Assembly (NCBI RefSeq): GCF_024746815.1
Contig: NZ_CP080525.1
Location: 1,860,001 to 1,924,000 of the forward strand
Source of the DNA: Mesorhizobium sp. AR07
GTDB lineage: Bacteria; Pseudomonadota; Alphaproteobacteria; Rhizobiales; Rhizobiaceae
Length of the DNA stretch: 64,000 bases
Direction: 5' to 3'
Within the stretch, counting starts at the first letter, position 1. The number at the start of each line of letters is the position of its first letter. Made by a program: the position numbers and the translations under genes. Below the pieces are notes generated by a model. The model had not been told where the DNA came from, ran no database searches, and was given only the letters and a program-made list of their open reading frames with translations. This document shows positions 9,217-16,923 of this stretch, piece after piece.

Positions 9217-9924
9217 ATGCGCCATCAGCATGCCGTCATTCACTACCGTGCGCTCGACTTCTGGATGGCGCGTGCGGCCGTCCTCGTCATCATCTGCCTG
9301 CAGCTTCTCGTCATCAACAATCTCTCATTCGGACCGCGCTGGCTGGCGCCGGCGCTGGAAGCGGCCCTGCTGCTGCCGTTGTCGGTGGCCACGGCCTGGA
9401 CACAGGCCGCCACCAGAAAGGCGGTCGAGGATCACGAGTGGCATTCGATTGGCCAGTTTCGGGTCATGATCCGCAGAACGGCCCTGACCATGACCGCCAT
9501 CATCAGCATCATGAATTGCGGCTCCCTGGTCTTGCTGGTGCGAGCCTTGGTGGAGGGTCATGCCGGCAACAGCGGCACGACACTGTTGGTCGACGCGCTC
9601 AACATCTGGGTGACCAACGTCATCGTCTTCGCCCTGTGGTTCTGGAGCACCGACCGCGGAGGCCCGCCAACCTGCGGCCTCGTCAAGCTCGCGCAGGCCG
9701 ATTTCCTGTTTGCGCAGATGACGCTGAAAGACCGTGACCTTCGCAATTGGCTGCCGGGCTTCGTCGACTATTTCTTCCTCGCCTTCACCAATGCGACGGC
9801 CTTTTCGCCCACCGATACCTTGCCGCTTTCCCAACGGGCCAAGCTGCTGATGATGGCCGAGGCAATGATCTCGCTGCTGACCATCGCGCTGGTCGCGGCG
9901 CGCGCCGTCAACATCCTGGCGTGA
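9217..9924 (+). CDS. Multi-pass membrane protein, DUF1345-like
   Basis: This protein of about 235 residues has five or six hydrophobic segments. Its last third (YFFLAFTNATAFSPTDTLPL, then RAKLLMMAEAMISLLTIALVAARAV) resembles the pore-loop plus final helix of DUF1345/two-TM ion-channel-like proteins (FTTLGYGDxxPxxxxAR pattern), although the selectivity-filter TxGYG is not kept. The frame is open to a GTG at 9175, but AGGA eight bases before the ATG at 9217 supports the shorter form. Function is unknown; a degenerate channel-like role is only a suggestion. Confidence 0.7.
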   Translation: MRHQHAVIHYRALDFWMARAAVLVIICLQLLVINNLSFGPRWLAPALEAALLLPLSVATAWTQAATRKAVEDHEWHSIGQFRVMIRRTALTMTAIISIMNCGSLVLLVRALVEGHAGNSGTTLLVDALNIWVTNVIVFALWFWSTDRGGPPTCGLVKLAQADFLFAQMTLKDRDLRNWLPGFVDYFFLAFTNATAFSPTDTLPLSQRAKLLMMAEAMISLLTIALVAARAVNILA

Positions 9925-9945
9925 TCGGGCTGGAAACGCAAAATA

Positions 9946-9971
9946 GCCCGCCCCGGCGAACCGGAGCGGGC
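9946..9971 (-). terminator. Rho-independent terminator of the prophage-remnant operon
   Basis: Arms GCCCGCCCCGG (9946-9956) and CCGGAGCGGGC (9961-9971) form an 11-bp stem with one mismatch and a CGAA loop. On the minus strand it is followed by TATTTT, the expected U-rich tail. It lies 70 bases past the last gene of the lysis cassette. Confidence 0.7.
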
Positions 9972-10042
9972 AGAGCTTGGAGTGGCCAGGGATCAACCCA
10001 GCAGGGTCAACGAGCGGCGGAGGTTGATTGCCGCTGGCGGGT

Positions 10043-10366
10043 TCACTCTTCCGGGGCCGACTTGAACCTGCGCACGACAAACTCGAACAGGACGTCCGAG
10101 ATCCACATCGCGCAGACGCCGATCAGGAACGCCGCCGCCAGCGTGGTGGTGTCGTCGGCGGGGTCTGGCATCGGCAGGCCAGTCGCCTTGAAATAGGACA
10201 CGACCGGCGGCGTCAGATAAGCCGCCGCAAGCGCGCCACAGATCGGTGAGGCCACCATTTCGCGCAGCTTGTAGCGGTGCCGTGACAGCGCCCGCAGGAC
10301 ACCGCCGGCAAGGCCAGCGGCGACGACCGGTCCCTTGATGCCGAGCAGGTCGAACAGATCATGCAT
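10043..10366 (-). CDS. Small membrane protein of the prophage lysis cassette (holin-like)
   Basis: The protein has 107 residues and two or three hydrophobic segments (GPVVAAGLAGGVLRALS, PICGALAAAYLTPPVVSYF, TLAAAFLIGVCAMWISDVLF). Small multi-pass proteins next to an endolysin are often holins or holin regulators. A longer frame exists, but GGAGG nine bases upstream of the ATG at 10366 sets the start, which overlaps the stop of the small lipoprotein gene (TGATG). It is the last gene of the cassette, before the terminator at 9946-9971. I recognise no named family with certainty. Confidence 0.65.
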   Translation of the reverse strand: MHDLFDLLGIKGPVVAAGLAGGVLRALSRHRYKLREMVASPICGALAAAYLTPPVVSYFKATGLPMPDPADDTTTLAAAFLIGVCAMWISDVLFEFVVRRFKSAPEE

Positions 10367-10557
10367 CACGGCCTCCATCCACAAAGCGTCTGGCCCTTTT
10401 CGTTGTGAGCCAGGATCGACGCGACAGACGCGTCGGAAAGCATGGTGACTTCCGCCTCTGTCGGCCTGATCGGATGTTCGATTGCGCAGAAGGAACCACC
10501 GGCCGCGGTGCAGCCGGTGACAGCGACGATTGTCAAAAGCGTTAGGACCTTGACCAT
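10366..10557 (-). CDS. Small phage-type lipoprotein, possible outer spanin (Rz1-like)
   Basis: The product has 63 residues with a lipoprotein signal: a hydrophobic stretch VLTLLTIVAVTGC, whose Cys15 is the likely lipidated residue. The mature part is short (PIRPTEAEVTMLSDASVASILAHNEKGQTLCGW). A tiny lipoprotein nested between membrane-anchored small genes and an endolysin is the usual layout of spanin pairs, which fuse the two membranes at the last step of lysis. It overlaps both neighbours. The spanin reading is from architecture only. Confidence 0.68.
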   Translation of the reverse strand: MVKVLTLLTIVAVTGCTAAGGSFCAIEHPIRPTEAEVTMLSDASVASILAHNEKGQTLCGWRP

Positions 10558-10769
10558 GTGCCCAGCCTCCCCCGGTTGTCATCCGGCGCCCGGCCGGCGA
10601 CGGCATCATCGATCTTCCGACCTTCGGTGCGCGCCGCGGCGTCGGCCGCGTCATGCTTCGCCTGATTTGTGGCCTTGCCCATGGCATAGGCTTTCCAGAG
10701 CGCGGTGAGCGCGGCGCCGGCCGCGAAAAGATACGGCCAAAACTGCACAAGAAGCGACGCGGCGCTCAT
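10542..10769 (-). CDS. Small membrane-anchored phage protein, possible inner spanin (Rz-like)
   Basis: The product has 75 residues: one N-terminal membrane helix (LLVQFWPYLFAAGAALTALWKAYAM) and then a charged, Ala/Lys/Asp-rich stretch that could form a coiled coil in the periplasm. This is the usual layout of an inner spanin. The ATG at 10769 follows the stop of the upstream holin-like gene by one base, and its 3' end overlaps the start of the lipoprotein gene by 16 bases, as in many Rz/Rz1 pairs. Assignment is by layout, not by sequence family. Confidence 0.62.
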   Translation of the reverse strand: MSAASLLVQFWPYLFAAGAALTALWKAYAMGKATNQAKHDAADAAARTEGRKIDDAVAGRAPDDNRGRLGTWSRS

Positions 10770-10770
10770 C

Positions 10771-10983
10771 TCACATGTCCTTTGCGCGAATGCGGCGGGC
10801 GATTTCCGTGATGACGCCGGCGCCAAGGACATAGAACGGCAACCACCGCTCGGGGATGTGTTGATTGAACAGGCTAGGGTCCGTGGCGGCGATCACTGCC
10901 AGCACCGCGCCGCCAAGCATCTGAAGCCGAGCCCATGCGATGGTCTCGGAATCCTTGAACCAAGTGCGTATCTTGTTCCACAT
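10771..10983 (-). CDS. Holin-like small membrane protein
   Basis: The product has 70 residues and two hydrophobic stretches (ARLQMLGGAVLAVIAATDP and RWLPFYVLGAGVITEIARRI), with charged ends (MWNKIRTWFKDSE and RRIRAKDM). Length and layout fit a class II holin. GGGAACGCAC precedes the ATG. It starts 12 bases after the stop of the chimeric terminase-endolysin gene and ends one base before the next gene, so the lysis genes are tightly packed. Confidence 0.68.
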   Translation of the reverse strand: MWNKIRTWFKDSETIAWARLQMLGGAVLAVIAATDPSLFNQHIPERWLPFYVLGAGVITEIARRIRAKDM

Positions 10984-10995
10984 GTGCGTTCCCTT

Positions 10996-12135
10996 TCAGA
11001 AGAAGCTGTGAACCCAGGCCGACAGCTCGTGCCACCAGTTGGCGACAGCAGCAGCAGCGAGGACGAAGAGGCCGGCAGCAGCGGCCGACTTGCCAACGCC
11101 TGCCGGCTTTGGCTCGTCGGTCCGCAACTGAGGCTGCGGCGCCGGCGATACGGGAGCCGGTGCCGACGACTGCGGGGCCGGGATAGGCTGAACGGGTGCT
11201 GGCGGGGCTGCTTGGGGCTGCGCCGTCATCATAAGTGCTGCCGAGCGGACAGATGCCACGCGACTCTGCCAGCCCTTGCCGAACGTCGCCCAGGTCGGAA
11301 GGCGCTTCAGGAAAGCCAGACGGTTGTCGCAGAGCACGTCGACCACGACGCCGGCCGGCTTGGCTTTCGTCGCCGCGATGGTGGCTGGGCCTACGCGCCC
11401 GTCCTGAGAAACGCCGACAACCGCCTGCAGGTACTTCGCAGCTCGGCCAGGTCCGCTGTTCACCGCGAAATCGAACATCGCATGGTCGACACCATCCGGC
11501 AATTCGGCGCCAAGCACTGCGTCCCAGTAGAAGCGGCGGAAAAGCCTGAATTCCTCGAACCACGGCGACAGCGTCGAAAACACCTTGAAGCGACCGGATT
11601 GCATGCGGTCGAGCATCTCCATCAGCCCGGCCTCGACCGAGACGGAACCGTCCGGGAATTGCGCGTGGCGCGGCAGCATGTTCAGCCCGTGTGCCGCATA
11701 TTGCCGGGCAAGCGCGACGCCCGCCCCTTCCAGCGTTTCGCGGCGGCCGTCGCGCGGCCACGCCCAGGGCAGCCATTCGCCCCACGGTTTCAAGGTCAGC
11801 GTCTGCATCGCCGGCGTCTGCTGCGAGGCGCGGGCCGCCTTGGTGACATAGACGACATCGGCCTCCGTATCCCACGCAAGCTCGACCGCGGCCGAGGGAT
11901 GGTCCCAGCCGAAATCGAGCGCGCCGATGCGCGGCCAGTAGCGCGGCAGCCGGAACGGCTCGCAGGCAATCAGCGCCTCGGCCACCGGAAAAATGCGGCC
12001 GGACCCCAGCACCGGAATGCCCCGCGCCCGGGCCTCGCGCTCATGCCCCGGATAGGCGGCGACGATCGCCGCGCGTTCCCCGGGCGAATAGTGCTCAGCA
12101 TCGTCGATGGTCATGAACGTGACATGACGCGCCAT
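10996..12135 (-). CDS. Chimera: C-terminal part of phage large terminase fused to C-terminal part of GH108 endolysin
   Basis: The first 200 residues or so (ARHVTFMTIDDAEHYSP, YWPRIGALDFGWDHPSAAVEL, VFSTLSPWFEEFRL) are the nuclease half of a TerL protein. Without a stop, the frame then enters a GH108 muramidase at FYWDAVLGAELPDGVDHAMFDFAVNSGPGRA, continues through its peptidoglycan-binding part (VSQDGRVGPATIAA) and ends in a Pro-rich linker and a membrane tail. The GH108 N-terminus with the catalytic Glu of the EGGY motif is absent, so lysozyme activity is unlikely. The ATPase half of TerL lies upstream at 12387-13145 beyond a palindromic repeat. The frame is open to 12315; 12135 is the first ATG of terminase-like sequence. 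All structural genes that should lie between are gone. Confidence 0.8.
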   Translation of the reverse strand: MARHVTFMTIDDAEHYSPGERAAIVAAYPGHEREARARGIPVLGSGRIFPVAEALIACEPFRLPRYWPRIGALDFGWDHPSAAVELAWDTEADVVYVTKAARASQQTPAMQTLTLKPWGEWLPWAWPRDGRRETLEGAGVALARQYAAHGLNMLPRHAQFPDGSVSVEAGLMEMLDRMQSGRFKVFSTLSPWFEEFRLFRRFYWDAVLGAELPDGVDHAMFDFAVNSGPGRAAKYLQAVVGVSQDGRVGPATIAATKAKPAGVVVDVLCDNRLAFLKRLPTWATFGKGWQSRVASVRSAALMMTAQPQAAPPAPVQPIPAPQSSAPAPVSPAPQPQLRTDEPKPAGVGKSAAAAGLFVLAAAAVANWWHELSAWVHSFF

Positions 12136-12222
12136 GGCGAATTCCTGAATCACTGTGCGAGGCGAAGGGTGTATGATATTGTTAAGGCGTTTCTTTTCGC
12201 GCCAGGCGCCGCGCGGTTTTAC

Positions 12223-12368
12223 CTTCTCCCCCTGTGGGAGAAGGTGGATCGGCGCGCAGCGCCGAGACGGTTGAGGGGTGTTGGCCGGAGCGCAGTCGCC
12301 GCCAAGCTGGACCACCCCTCATCCGACCGAGCTTCGCTCGGCCACCTTCTCCCACAAGGGGAGAAGGG
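12223..12368. repeat. Palindromic repeat family P1, copy inside terL
   Basis: CTTCTCCCCCTGTGGGAGAAGG at the left is mirrored by CCTTCTCCCACAAGGGGAGAAGG at the right. Between them lie GCGCGCAGCGCC, TTGAGGGGTG and CACCCCTCATCCGACC. Two more copies are at 44129-44274 and 50079-50224. This copy separates the ATPase and nuclease halves of the large terminase gene, so it arrived after the prophage. Confidence 0.85.
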
Positions 12369-12386
12369 CAGTCCTGCGCGAGCTTC

Positions 12387-13145
12387 TCACCCCTTCGCCA
12401 GTCCCTCCACCTCTCCCGCTGACAGAAACAACAGCACCACATCCGACATGCCGAGCAGCGGCGTGAAGGTGACGATGGTGATGCCGCCGGTGGCGTTGGT
12501 GCGGGTCAGGCCTTCGGAATAGATGTCGAGCGGCGGTTCCTCGTCGAACCAGACGCCATGCAGTGTCTCGCCCTGCCATTTCTCGCGGCCCTTCTCGAAA
12601 CTCTTGAACGACAGCACCGATTCATCGGTCTGCAGATCGCCACCGCCACCCCAGCGCACCACGACACTGTCGAGCGCGCCGGGCGCGCCGCGGCCCATGG
12701 TGGTCTGCAAAAGTGCGTCGGCCGGGATCATGCCGGTGCCCCAGGCCGCCGGCTGTTGCGGCGGGCCGACCAGCACGCGCTGCGGATTGTCGCGCGTGCC
12801 CTCGCCGGTGACACCGGCGGCCCACAGCCGCACCGCTGAGTCAAAAACCTTGCCTTGCCACCACGGCGGGTAGCGCCCGGTCAGGTGCATCGCCCATTCC
12901 GCCCCGCCGGCCCTTGTCTTGCCGAGCTGGTTGCCGGCCATGAACAGCCGCTCGCGGTTTTGCGCGCCCGCGGCATGGAATTCCGCTTGCCTGGCGTAGG
13001 GCCGGTAGGCGGCGAGCTGGTTAGTACGGCGCCTGCGGTCCAGTTCCGCCAGCAGCGCCAGATACTCCGTCTTCGCCGCCGAGGTCTTCGAGGAACGGCT
13101 TGAGGACGGCTTCGAGGCTGCGGATGCGGCTGCGGATCTCGTCAT
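12387..13145 (-). pseudogene. Phage terminase large subunit, N-terminal ATPase half (interrupted)
   Basis: The fragment has 252 residues with Walker A AGNQLGKT near residue 70, GVWFDEEPP as Walker B, and TGGITIVTFTPLLGMSDVV as the motif just before the nuclease half in intact TerL proteins. The protein then runs into repeat-flanking sequence (LFLSAGEVEGLAKG) and stops. The missing continuation (RHVTFMTIDDAEHYSP) resumes about 250 bases downstream in the chimera ending at 10996, so the gene was split by insertion of a P1 repeat with some flanking DNA. The start overlaps the preceding small gene by about 125 bases. It cannot package DNA in this state. Confidence 0.82.
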
Positions 13146-13413
13146 CGCTCAGCCCGTCCAGATGGTTGATGGCAACATGCAAATCCCTGGGCAGCACCGA
13201 AAGCACGATCTTCAGATACTGGTCCGGCTTGTCGGCACGCACCTCGGCGATGACCCCGGCGCCATGGGCGCGGAAATCGGCGCGCACGGCAGCCAGGAAA
13301 TCATCGCCCAGCGTCTTCTTCGTGCGCTTCGGCTGGCGCTTGGCGGCGGCGGGTGTCGTGGTCCGGCTCTTTGGCGCCCGGCGCGCGGGCCTGGCCGGCG
13401 GCTTGTCAGCCAT
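13021..13413 (-). CDS. Terminase small-subunit-like phage protein
   Basis: The product has 130 residues: a basic, Pro/Arg/Lys-rich N-terminus (MADKPPARPARRAPKSR) and a helical domain DDFLAAVRADFRAHGAGVIAEVR followed by KPDQYLKIVLSVLPRDL and LSDDEIRSRIRSLEAVL. Proteins of this type sit directly upstream of terL in alphaproteobacterial phages and probably serve as the small terminase. CGGAGG seven bases before the ATG at 13413 marks a real start, although the frame stays open to 13875. Its 3' end overlaps the terL fragment. Confidence 0.65.
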   Translation of the reverse strand: MADKPPARPARRAPKSRTTTPAAAKRQPKRTKKTLGDDFLAAVRADFRAHGAGVIAEVRADKPDQYLKIVLSVLPRDLHVAINHLDGLSDDEIRSRIRSLEAVLKPFLEDLGGEDGVSGAAGGTGPQAPY

Positions 13414-13875
13414 GCCCGGCCTCCGTTGTCTTTGCCGCGGATTTCGCCGCCCTGGCTTTCGCCGTCCTGGATTTCGAACGGGCGGATTTTCCTGTCCTCG
13501 ATTTCGATCGCGCGGCGCGCTTGCCCGGCTTCCTGGCCGCCCGCGCCGGCTTTGCCGGGCCGGCCTCTGCGTCTGTTGCGCCGGCAGTTTTGCCGCTTCG
13601 CAGCTCGCCGCGCCGGACCGGCCGGCAAGGCGCAGCCGGCTCATCAGCCGTGCCTCGTCGACGGCTCCGTCGCCAGCGCCCTGGGAGCCCGGGGCAAAAC
13701 CGAAACCGCCGACCGCATCGACCGGACCGCCCCGCACCATGCCGATAGTCACGCCGGGCGGGACCTGCTCGACACGGCCGAGACGCACGTGCGGCGCGGA
13801 ACCCTCGAATTCGCCAATGGCACTGACGACCTCGCGGCCGTCATCGTCGGTGATGATGGTGGCGTAGCGAACCAT
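13414..13875 (-). pseudogene. Phage-type small ORF with decayed, in-frame C-terminus
   Basis: The first 75 codons read as an ordered small phage protein (MVRYATIITDDDGREVVSAIGEFEG, VGGFGFAPGSQGAGDG). After about LMSRLRL the translation turns into Arg/Gly/Pro-rich sequence typical of a non-coding frame and continues without a stop into the next gene. A 417-base frame in another phase covers 13212-13628. I read this as the start of a phage gene whose 3' end is frameshifted or lost. Function is unknown. Confidence 0.45.
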
Positions 13876-13927
13876 GGGGATTCTCGCGGATGGTTAGTCG
13901 GGAAGCCGAAGGATGGCGTTCCGTCGC

Positions 13928-14084
13928 GCCCCCCTCTGTCCTGCCGGACATCTCCCCCACTTGTGGGGAGATTGGCAGCTTCGACGCTTCGCTATTTCTT
14001 GCAGCGTAAGCGATTGGCGAAAGCCGAGGTGACATCTGATCTCCCCCCTGGAGGGGGAGATGCCCGGCAGGACAGAGGGGGGCG
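13928..14084. repeat. Palindromic repeat family P3, copy 1
   Basis: CCCCTCTGTCCTGCCGGACATCTCCCCC is mirrored by a matching GGGGGAGATGCCCGGCAGGACAGAGGGG arm, with an inner 90-base spacer containing TTGGCAGCTTCGACGC. Other copies: 42627-42780, 58535-58604, and a partial core at 53767-53820. It marks the right edge of the prophage remnant. Confidence 0.85.
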
Positions 14085-14318
14085 CTGTCCCGCCAGCATG
14101 TCTAATCGTACGCCACAAACACAAAACCCGCCTCGGCGGCGGGTCATTGGCGCAAATCAGCACCATGGGCAAATATGTAGCATGGCTGCCCTCACCCGGT
14201 CAACGATTTTCTGAGAAAAAATTCCTAGTCCGCCCTTCTTCGGCACCGAGCAGAACAAGTGACCGGCATCGCTGAATGGGCTAGTTTTGGAAACCATGCA
14301 TCGCGAGGGGATCAAAAA

Positions 14319-14915
14319 ATGCCAAAACCATCCTACCTCCCCCGCAATCGCCTGGATGCGCTGGTCGACGGCATTCTTGCCATCACCATGACGCTGCTCG
14401 TGTTCGGGCTCAGGCTGCCGGACGACATCCATGGCAACCTGTTCGGCGCGCTCGGCGAGCTGCGCCCGAAGATCGTCTCCTGGGTGGTCAGCTTCCTGAT
14501 CCTGGCGCTGTGCTGGCAGCGCCATGTCAGCGACTTCCGCAATGTCGGGCATATCGACGGGCGGCTGTTCCGGCTGGTCGTGTTGTGGCTGCTGGTGACC
14601 AGCGTCGTGCCGTTCACCACGACGCTGATCGGCGAGCATGACGAACTCCTGCAGTCGCACATCGTCTATGCCGTCAACATCGTCGCCATCCAGCTGGTGG
14701 CCGTGCTGCGCGACCTGCACCTGAAGGCCCTTCCGGCGCTGTTTCTCGACGGCAAGGCCGAAGGCCACGAGGTCGGCTGGCGGCCGGCCCTGATCATCGG
14801 CCTCAGCGCCCTGGCCAGCATAGCCCTCGCCTTCGTGCGGCCGACCTACGCGTCGCTCGCCTATCTCTTGATCTGGCCGCTGACGCTGCTCGCCAACCGG
14901 CTGCGGCCGCGATAG
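14319..14915 (+). CDS. TMEM175-family (DUF1211) membrane protein
   Basis: The product has 198 residues and six hydrophobic segments. The N-terminal signature RLDALVDGILAITMTLLVFGL corresponds to the RxxxFSDG(V/I)xAIxxTLLV motif of TMEM175, here with LVDG instead of FSDG. TMEM175 homologues in bacteria are potassium channels; the changed motif means channel function should not be assumed. The ATG at 14319 has GAGGGG about 12 bases upstream and is preferred over an upstream in-frame ATG at 14259. The gene is isolated between the P3 repeat and a small unknown gene. Confidence 0.85.
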   Translation: MPKPSYLPRNRLDALVDGILAITMTLLVFGLRLPDDIHGNLFGALGELRPKIVSWVVSFLILALCWQRHVSDFRNVGHIDGRLFRLVVLWLLVTSVVPFTTTLIGEHDELLQSHIVYAVNIVAIQLVAVLRDLHLKALPALFLDGKAEGHEVGWRPALIIGLSALASIALAFVRPTYASLAYLLIWPLTLLANRLRPR

Positions 14916-14984
14916 TCAAGGACGAGCGGTCGGAGCGGAAACGCCGCTCGCGCGTTTTCGACCATAGCCAAGGGAGCAATCGCC

Positions 14985-15290
14985 ATGAATGTCGCCAATC
15001 TGCAACTCGAAGGCCTGCTGATGGCCGTCGCATCGATCAACCACCTCTTGGTTCAAAAGGGGCTGCTGACATCAGAGGAAATAGACCTGGCCTTGCGCAA
15101 GGCCGAGGCCGGCGAAACCAGCCAGGAGCGATCCGAAGGCATGTCCGCGTCAAGCCGTGACGCCGTCAGCTTTCCAATACGGCTGCTGGAACTCGCCAAT
15201 CAGTGCCAGCCGGAGGCGGACATGCCCTCCTTTTCAAAGCTGGCCCGCATGGTCGGCCAGATAAAGGAGCCCTACAACGACCAGATGTGA
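14985..15290 (+). CDS. Small protein of unknown function
   Basis: The product has 101 residues with an ordered helical N-terminal half (LEGLLMAVASINHLLVQKGLLTSEEIDLALRKAE) that recalls the helical ends of nitrile-hydratase-like or DUF-type small rhizobial proteins, but I cannot name it. AAGGGAGCAATCGCC before the ATG is a good ribosome-binding site, and codon use is like its neighbours. No membrane segment or metal motif is seen. Confidence 0.65.
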   Translation: MNVANLQLEGLLMAVASINHLLVQKGLLTSEEIDLALRKAEAGETSQERSEGMSASSRDAVSFPIRLLELANQCQPEADMPSFSKLARMVGQIKEPYNDQM

Positions 15291-15392
15291 GGAGGCCAAC
15301 GCGGACCTGCCTTGGCTCTCCGCCCTGTCCGGCGATACCACCGCCCTGCGCTGGGATGCTTGGCACGCGTCCATCGAAGGCTTGTCAGCCTC

Positions 15393-15836
15393 CTACGCCC
15401 GGCCCGGCCATCCCAAATTCAGCGAAAGCACCCTGCCCGGCCCGTGCACCGCCGCGAACAGCAGTCCGGCCAGGAACGAAAAATGGTCGACGAAGAAGCC
15501 GAACTCGGCCTGGTTGGCGACCCAATGGCTGGGTCCGTGGAAAGAAAAACCGAGGAACAGCACGTAGGCGGCAGCGACCAGGGCTGCCGGCGTGAAGAAG
15601 GCGCCGGTCAGGAAGCACAGCACCAGGGCGACCTCCAGCAGCGCCGCGCACCAGGCCAGGAACAGCGGAAACGGAAAGCCGGCGGCGGCGATGTAGCCGG
15701 CGGTGTCGCCCATGCCCATGAACTTGAAGGTCACGGCCATCAGGAAGACGGCGGCGAAGATCAGGCGGGCGACGAGAAGTGCCGCGGTCTGCCATGGCGA
15801 TTGGGCGGTTTGCGACTGAGTGGTCTGCGACGACAT
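15393..15836 (-). CDS. DoxX-family membrane protein
   Basis: The product has 147 residues and four membrane helices: LLVARLIFAAVFLMAVTFKFMG, FPFPLFLAWCAALLEVALVLCFLTG, ALVAAAYVLFLGFSF and FSFLAGLLFAAV. The RLIFAxxFLxxGxxK start and the second-helix ALLE are typical of DoxX/SURF4-like proteins, which are linked to quinone or thiosulfate redox and stress. GGAGAA precedes the ATG at 15836. The frame is open far upstream to 17036, but that extension is antisense to other genes. Confidence 0.85.
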   Translation of the reverse strand: MSSQTTQSQTAQSPWQTAALLVARLIFAAVFLMAVTFKFMGMGDTAGYIAAAGFPFPLFLAWCAALLEVALVLCFLTGAFFTPAALVAAAYVLFLGFSFHGPSHWVANQAEFGFFVDHFSFLAGLLFAAVHGPGRVLSLNLGWPGRA

Positions 15837-15982
15837 GCTTGTTCTCCAGCTTTGCAAAATGGTCGCTCCTAGGACGCGCGACCGGCGCCAGGTCCGACAC
15901 CCCGGCAGATTTTTTTCTCGAGAAACCGCGATGACGATGCCTGCCGCAGCGACGGGGAGCATGGCGTTATTGTCGTACCGGT

Positions 15983-16008
15983 GGAACCCCGCGACGCCGA
16001 TCTGTGTT
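15983..16008 (+). promoter_or_regulatory. Possible EcfG-type promoter (weak match)
   Basis: GGAAC (15983-15987) is followed after 17 bases by TGTT (16005-16008), close to the GGAAC-N16/17-CGTT consensus. It lies 72 bases before the DUF3606 gene. The last box deviates in its first base, so the call is weak. Confidence 0.35.
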
Positions 16009-16079
16009 ATGTCCTGTTGATCGGGGGTTCGGGGGCCGACGGCTGCGCGTTTCCCCGGCAACAGAAAGCGAGGCCTGAG

Positions 16080-16259
16080 ATGGCTGACGACAAGTCGAAG
16101 ACAAAGCAGGACCGCAAGCTGGTTTCGAGCGAGGAGCCTTACGAGGTCGCTGCCTTTGCCCGGAAATACGGCATTCCGCCGAGCGAGGCGCAGACGATCA
16201 TCAAGCGCTATGGGCCATCGCGCAAGAAGCTCGATGCCCATATGGCGGCCCGCGGCTAG
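16080..16259 (+). CDS. DUF3606 small protein
   Basis: The product has 59 residues: a Lys/Asp-rich start (MADDKSKTKQDRKLVS) and the DUF3606 core EPYEVAAFARKYGIPPSEAQTIIKRYGPSRKKLD, which looks like a helix-turn-helix. Family members are common in rhizobia and of unknown function. AGCGAGGCCTGAG precedes the ATG. A longer frame upstream lacks any ribosome-binding site. A weak EcfG-type site lies upstream, in line with the frequent stress induction of such small genes, but that is inference. Confidence 0.85.
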   Translation: MADDKSKTKQDRKLVSSEEPYEVAAFARKYGIPPSEAQTIIKRYGPSRKKLDAHMAARG

Positions 16260-16421
16260 GGCTGTTCTATCCCGACGGGATCGGGATGGGGCTCTGTCCC
16301 GGACGAGCGTGTCTCGGACGAGCATCCGCCCGGCCCGCACCGCCACGACTGATGCCCCGGGCTCAGCCGCAGGCTGATGCCATAGGCTCATGCCACAGGT
16401 TGATAGACGGAGGGTCGCATC

Positions 16422-16865
16422 ATGTCCGACACCACACGCAGGACCGGCAGTTGCCTGTGCGGCGGCGTGCAGTTCTCGGTGAGCGGCGCGCCGCTCAGAA
16501 TCGGTCTCTGCCATTGCAAGGACTGCCGCAAGGCCGGCGGCTCGGTCTATTCGGCCTATGCCATCTGGCCGCGCGAGGCCTTCGAGACGACAGGCATCGT
16601 CAGCACCTATGGGACGCGCAGCTTTTGCCCGACCTGCGGCGGCCGTGTCGCCTGGGTCGGCGACGACGAGGCCGAGGTGATGATCGGCAGCCTCGACGTC
16701 GCGCCGACCGATCTCACACCCGACTATGAATTGTGGACCAGCCGGCGCGAGACCTGGCTGCAGGCCTTGCCCGGCACCGAACAGTTCGAGCATGACCGTC
16801 CAACGGCGCACAACGCCGAATTGGCAGAACGCAGGCCGTTGTCGGACGCCGCCGCACGCGACTGA
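16422..16865 (+). CDS. GFA-family (glutathione-dependent formaldehyde-activating-like) zinc protein
   Basis: The product has 147 residues with the zinc-binding cysteine pattern of the CENP-V/GFA fold: GSCLCGGVQFSV, CHCKDCRKAGG and CPTCGGRVAW. GFA proteins bind two zinc ions, and some catalyse S-hydroxymethylglutathione formation, but most single-domain homologues have no proven reaction. GGAGGGTC before the ATG is a good ribosome-binding site. It is followed by the DUF982 pair on the same strand, though an EcfG-like promoter separates them. Confidence 0.88.
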   Translation: MSDTTRRTGSCLCGGVQFSVSGAPLRIGLCHCKDCRKAGGSVYSAYAIWPREAFETTGIVSTYGTRSFCPTCGGRVAWVGDDEAEVMIGSLDVAPTDLTPDYELWTSRRETWLQALPGTEQFEHDRPTAHNAELAERRPLSDAAARD

Positions 16866-16885
16866 AAATTTGATCTCAAGGGCAG

Positions 16886-16910
16886 GGAACCCTGCCCTGT
16901 TGCCGACGTT
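16886..16910 (+). promoter_or_regulatory. EcfG/RpoE2-type promoter before the DUF982 pair
   Basis: GGAAC (16886-16890), exactly 16 bases, then CGTT (16907-16910): a full match to the alphaproteobacterial general-stress sigma consensus. The ATG of the first DUF982 gene is 128 bases on, so the leader would include the repeated TGCATGT sites. The GGAAC box is also part of a GGCAGGG/CCCTGCC palindrome, which adds some doubt. Confidence 0.55.
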
Positions 16911-16923
16911 GTTCGGCGCCGTG

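Noticed and set aside
10705..12522. A 605-codon plus-strand frame
   Set aside because: It is antisense to the lysis cassette and terminase chimera, is Arg-rich without any domain, and is typical of high-GC shadow frames.
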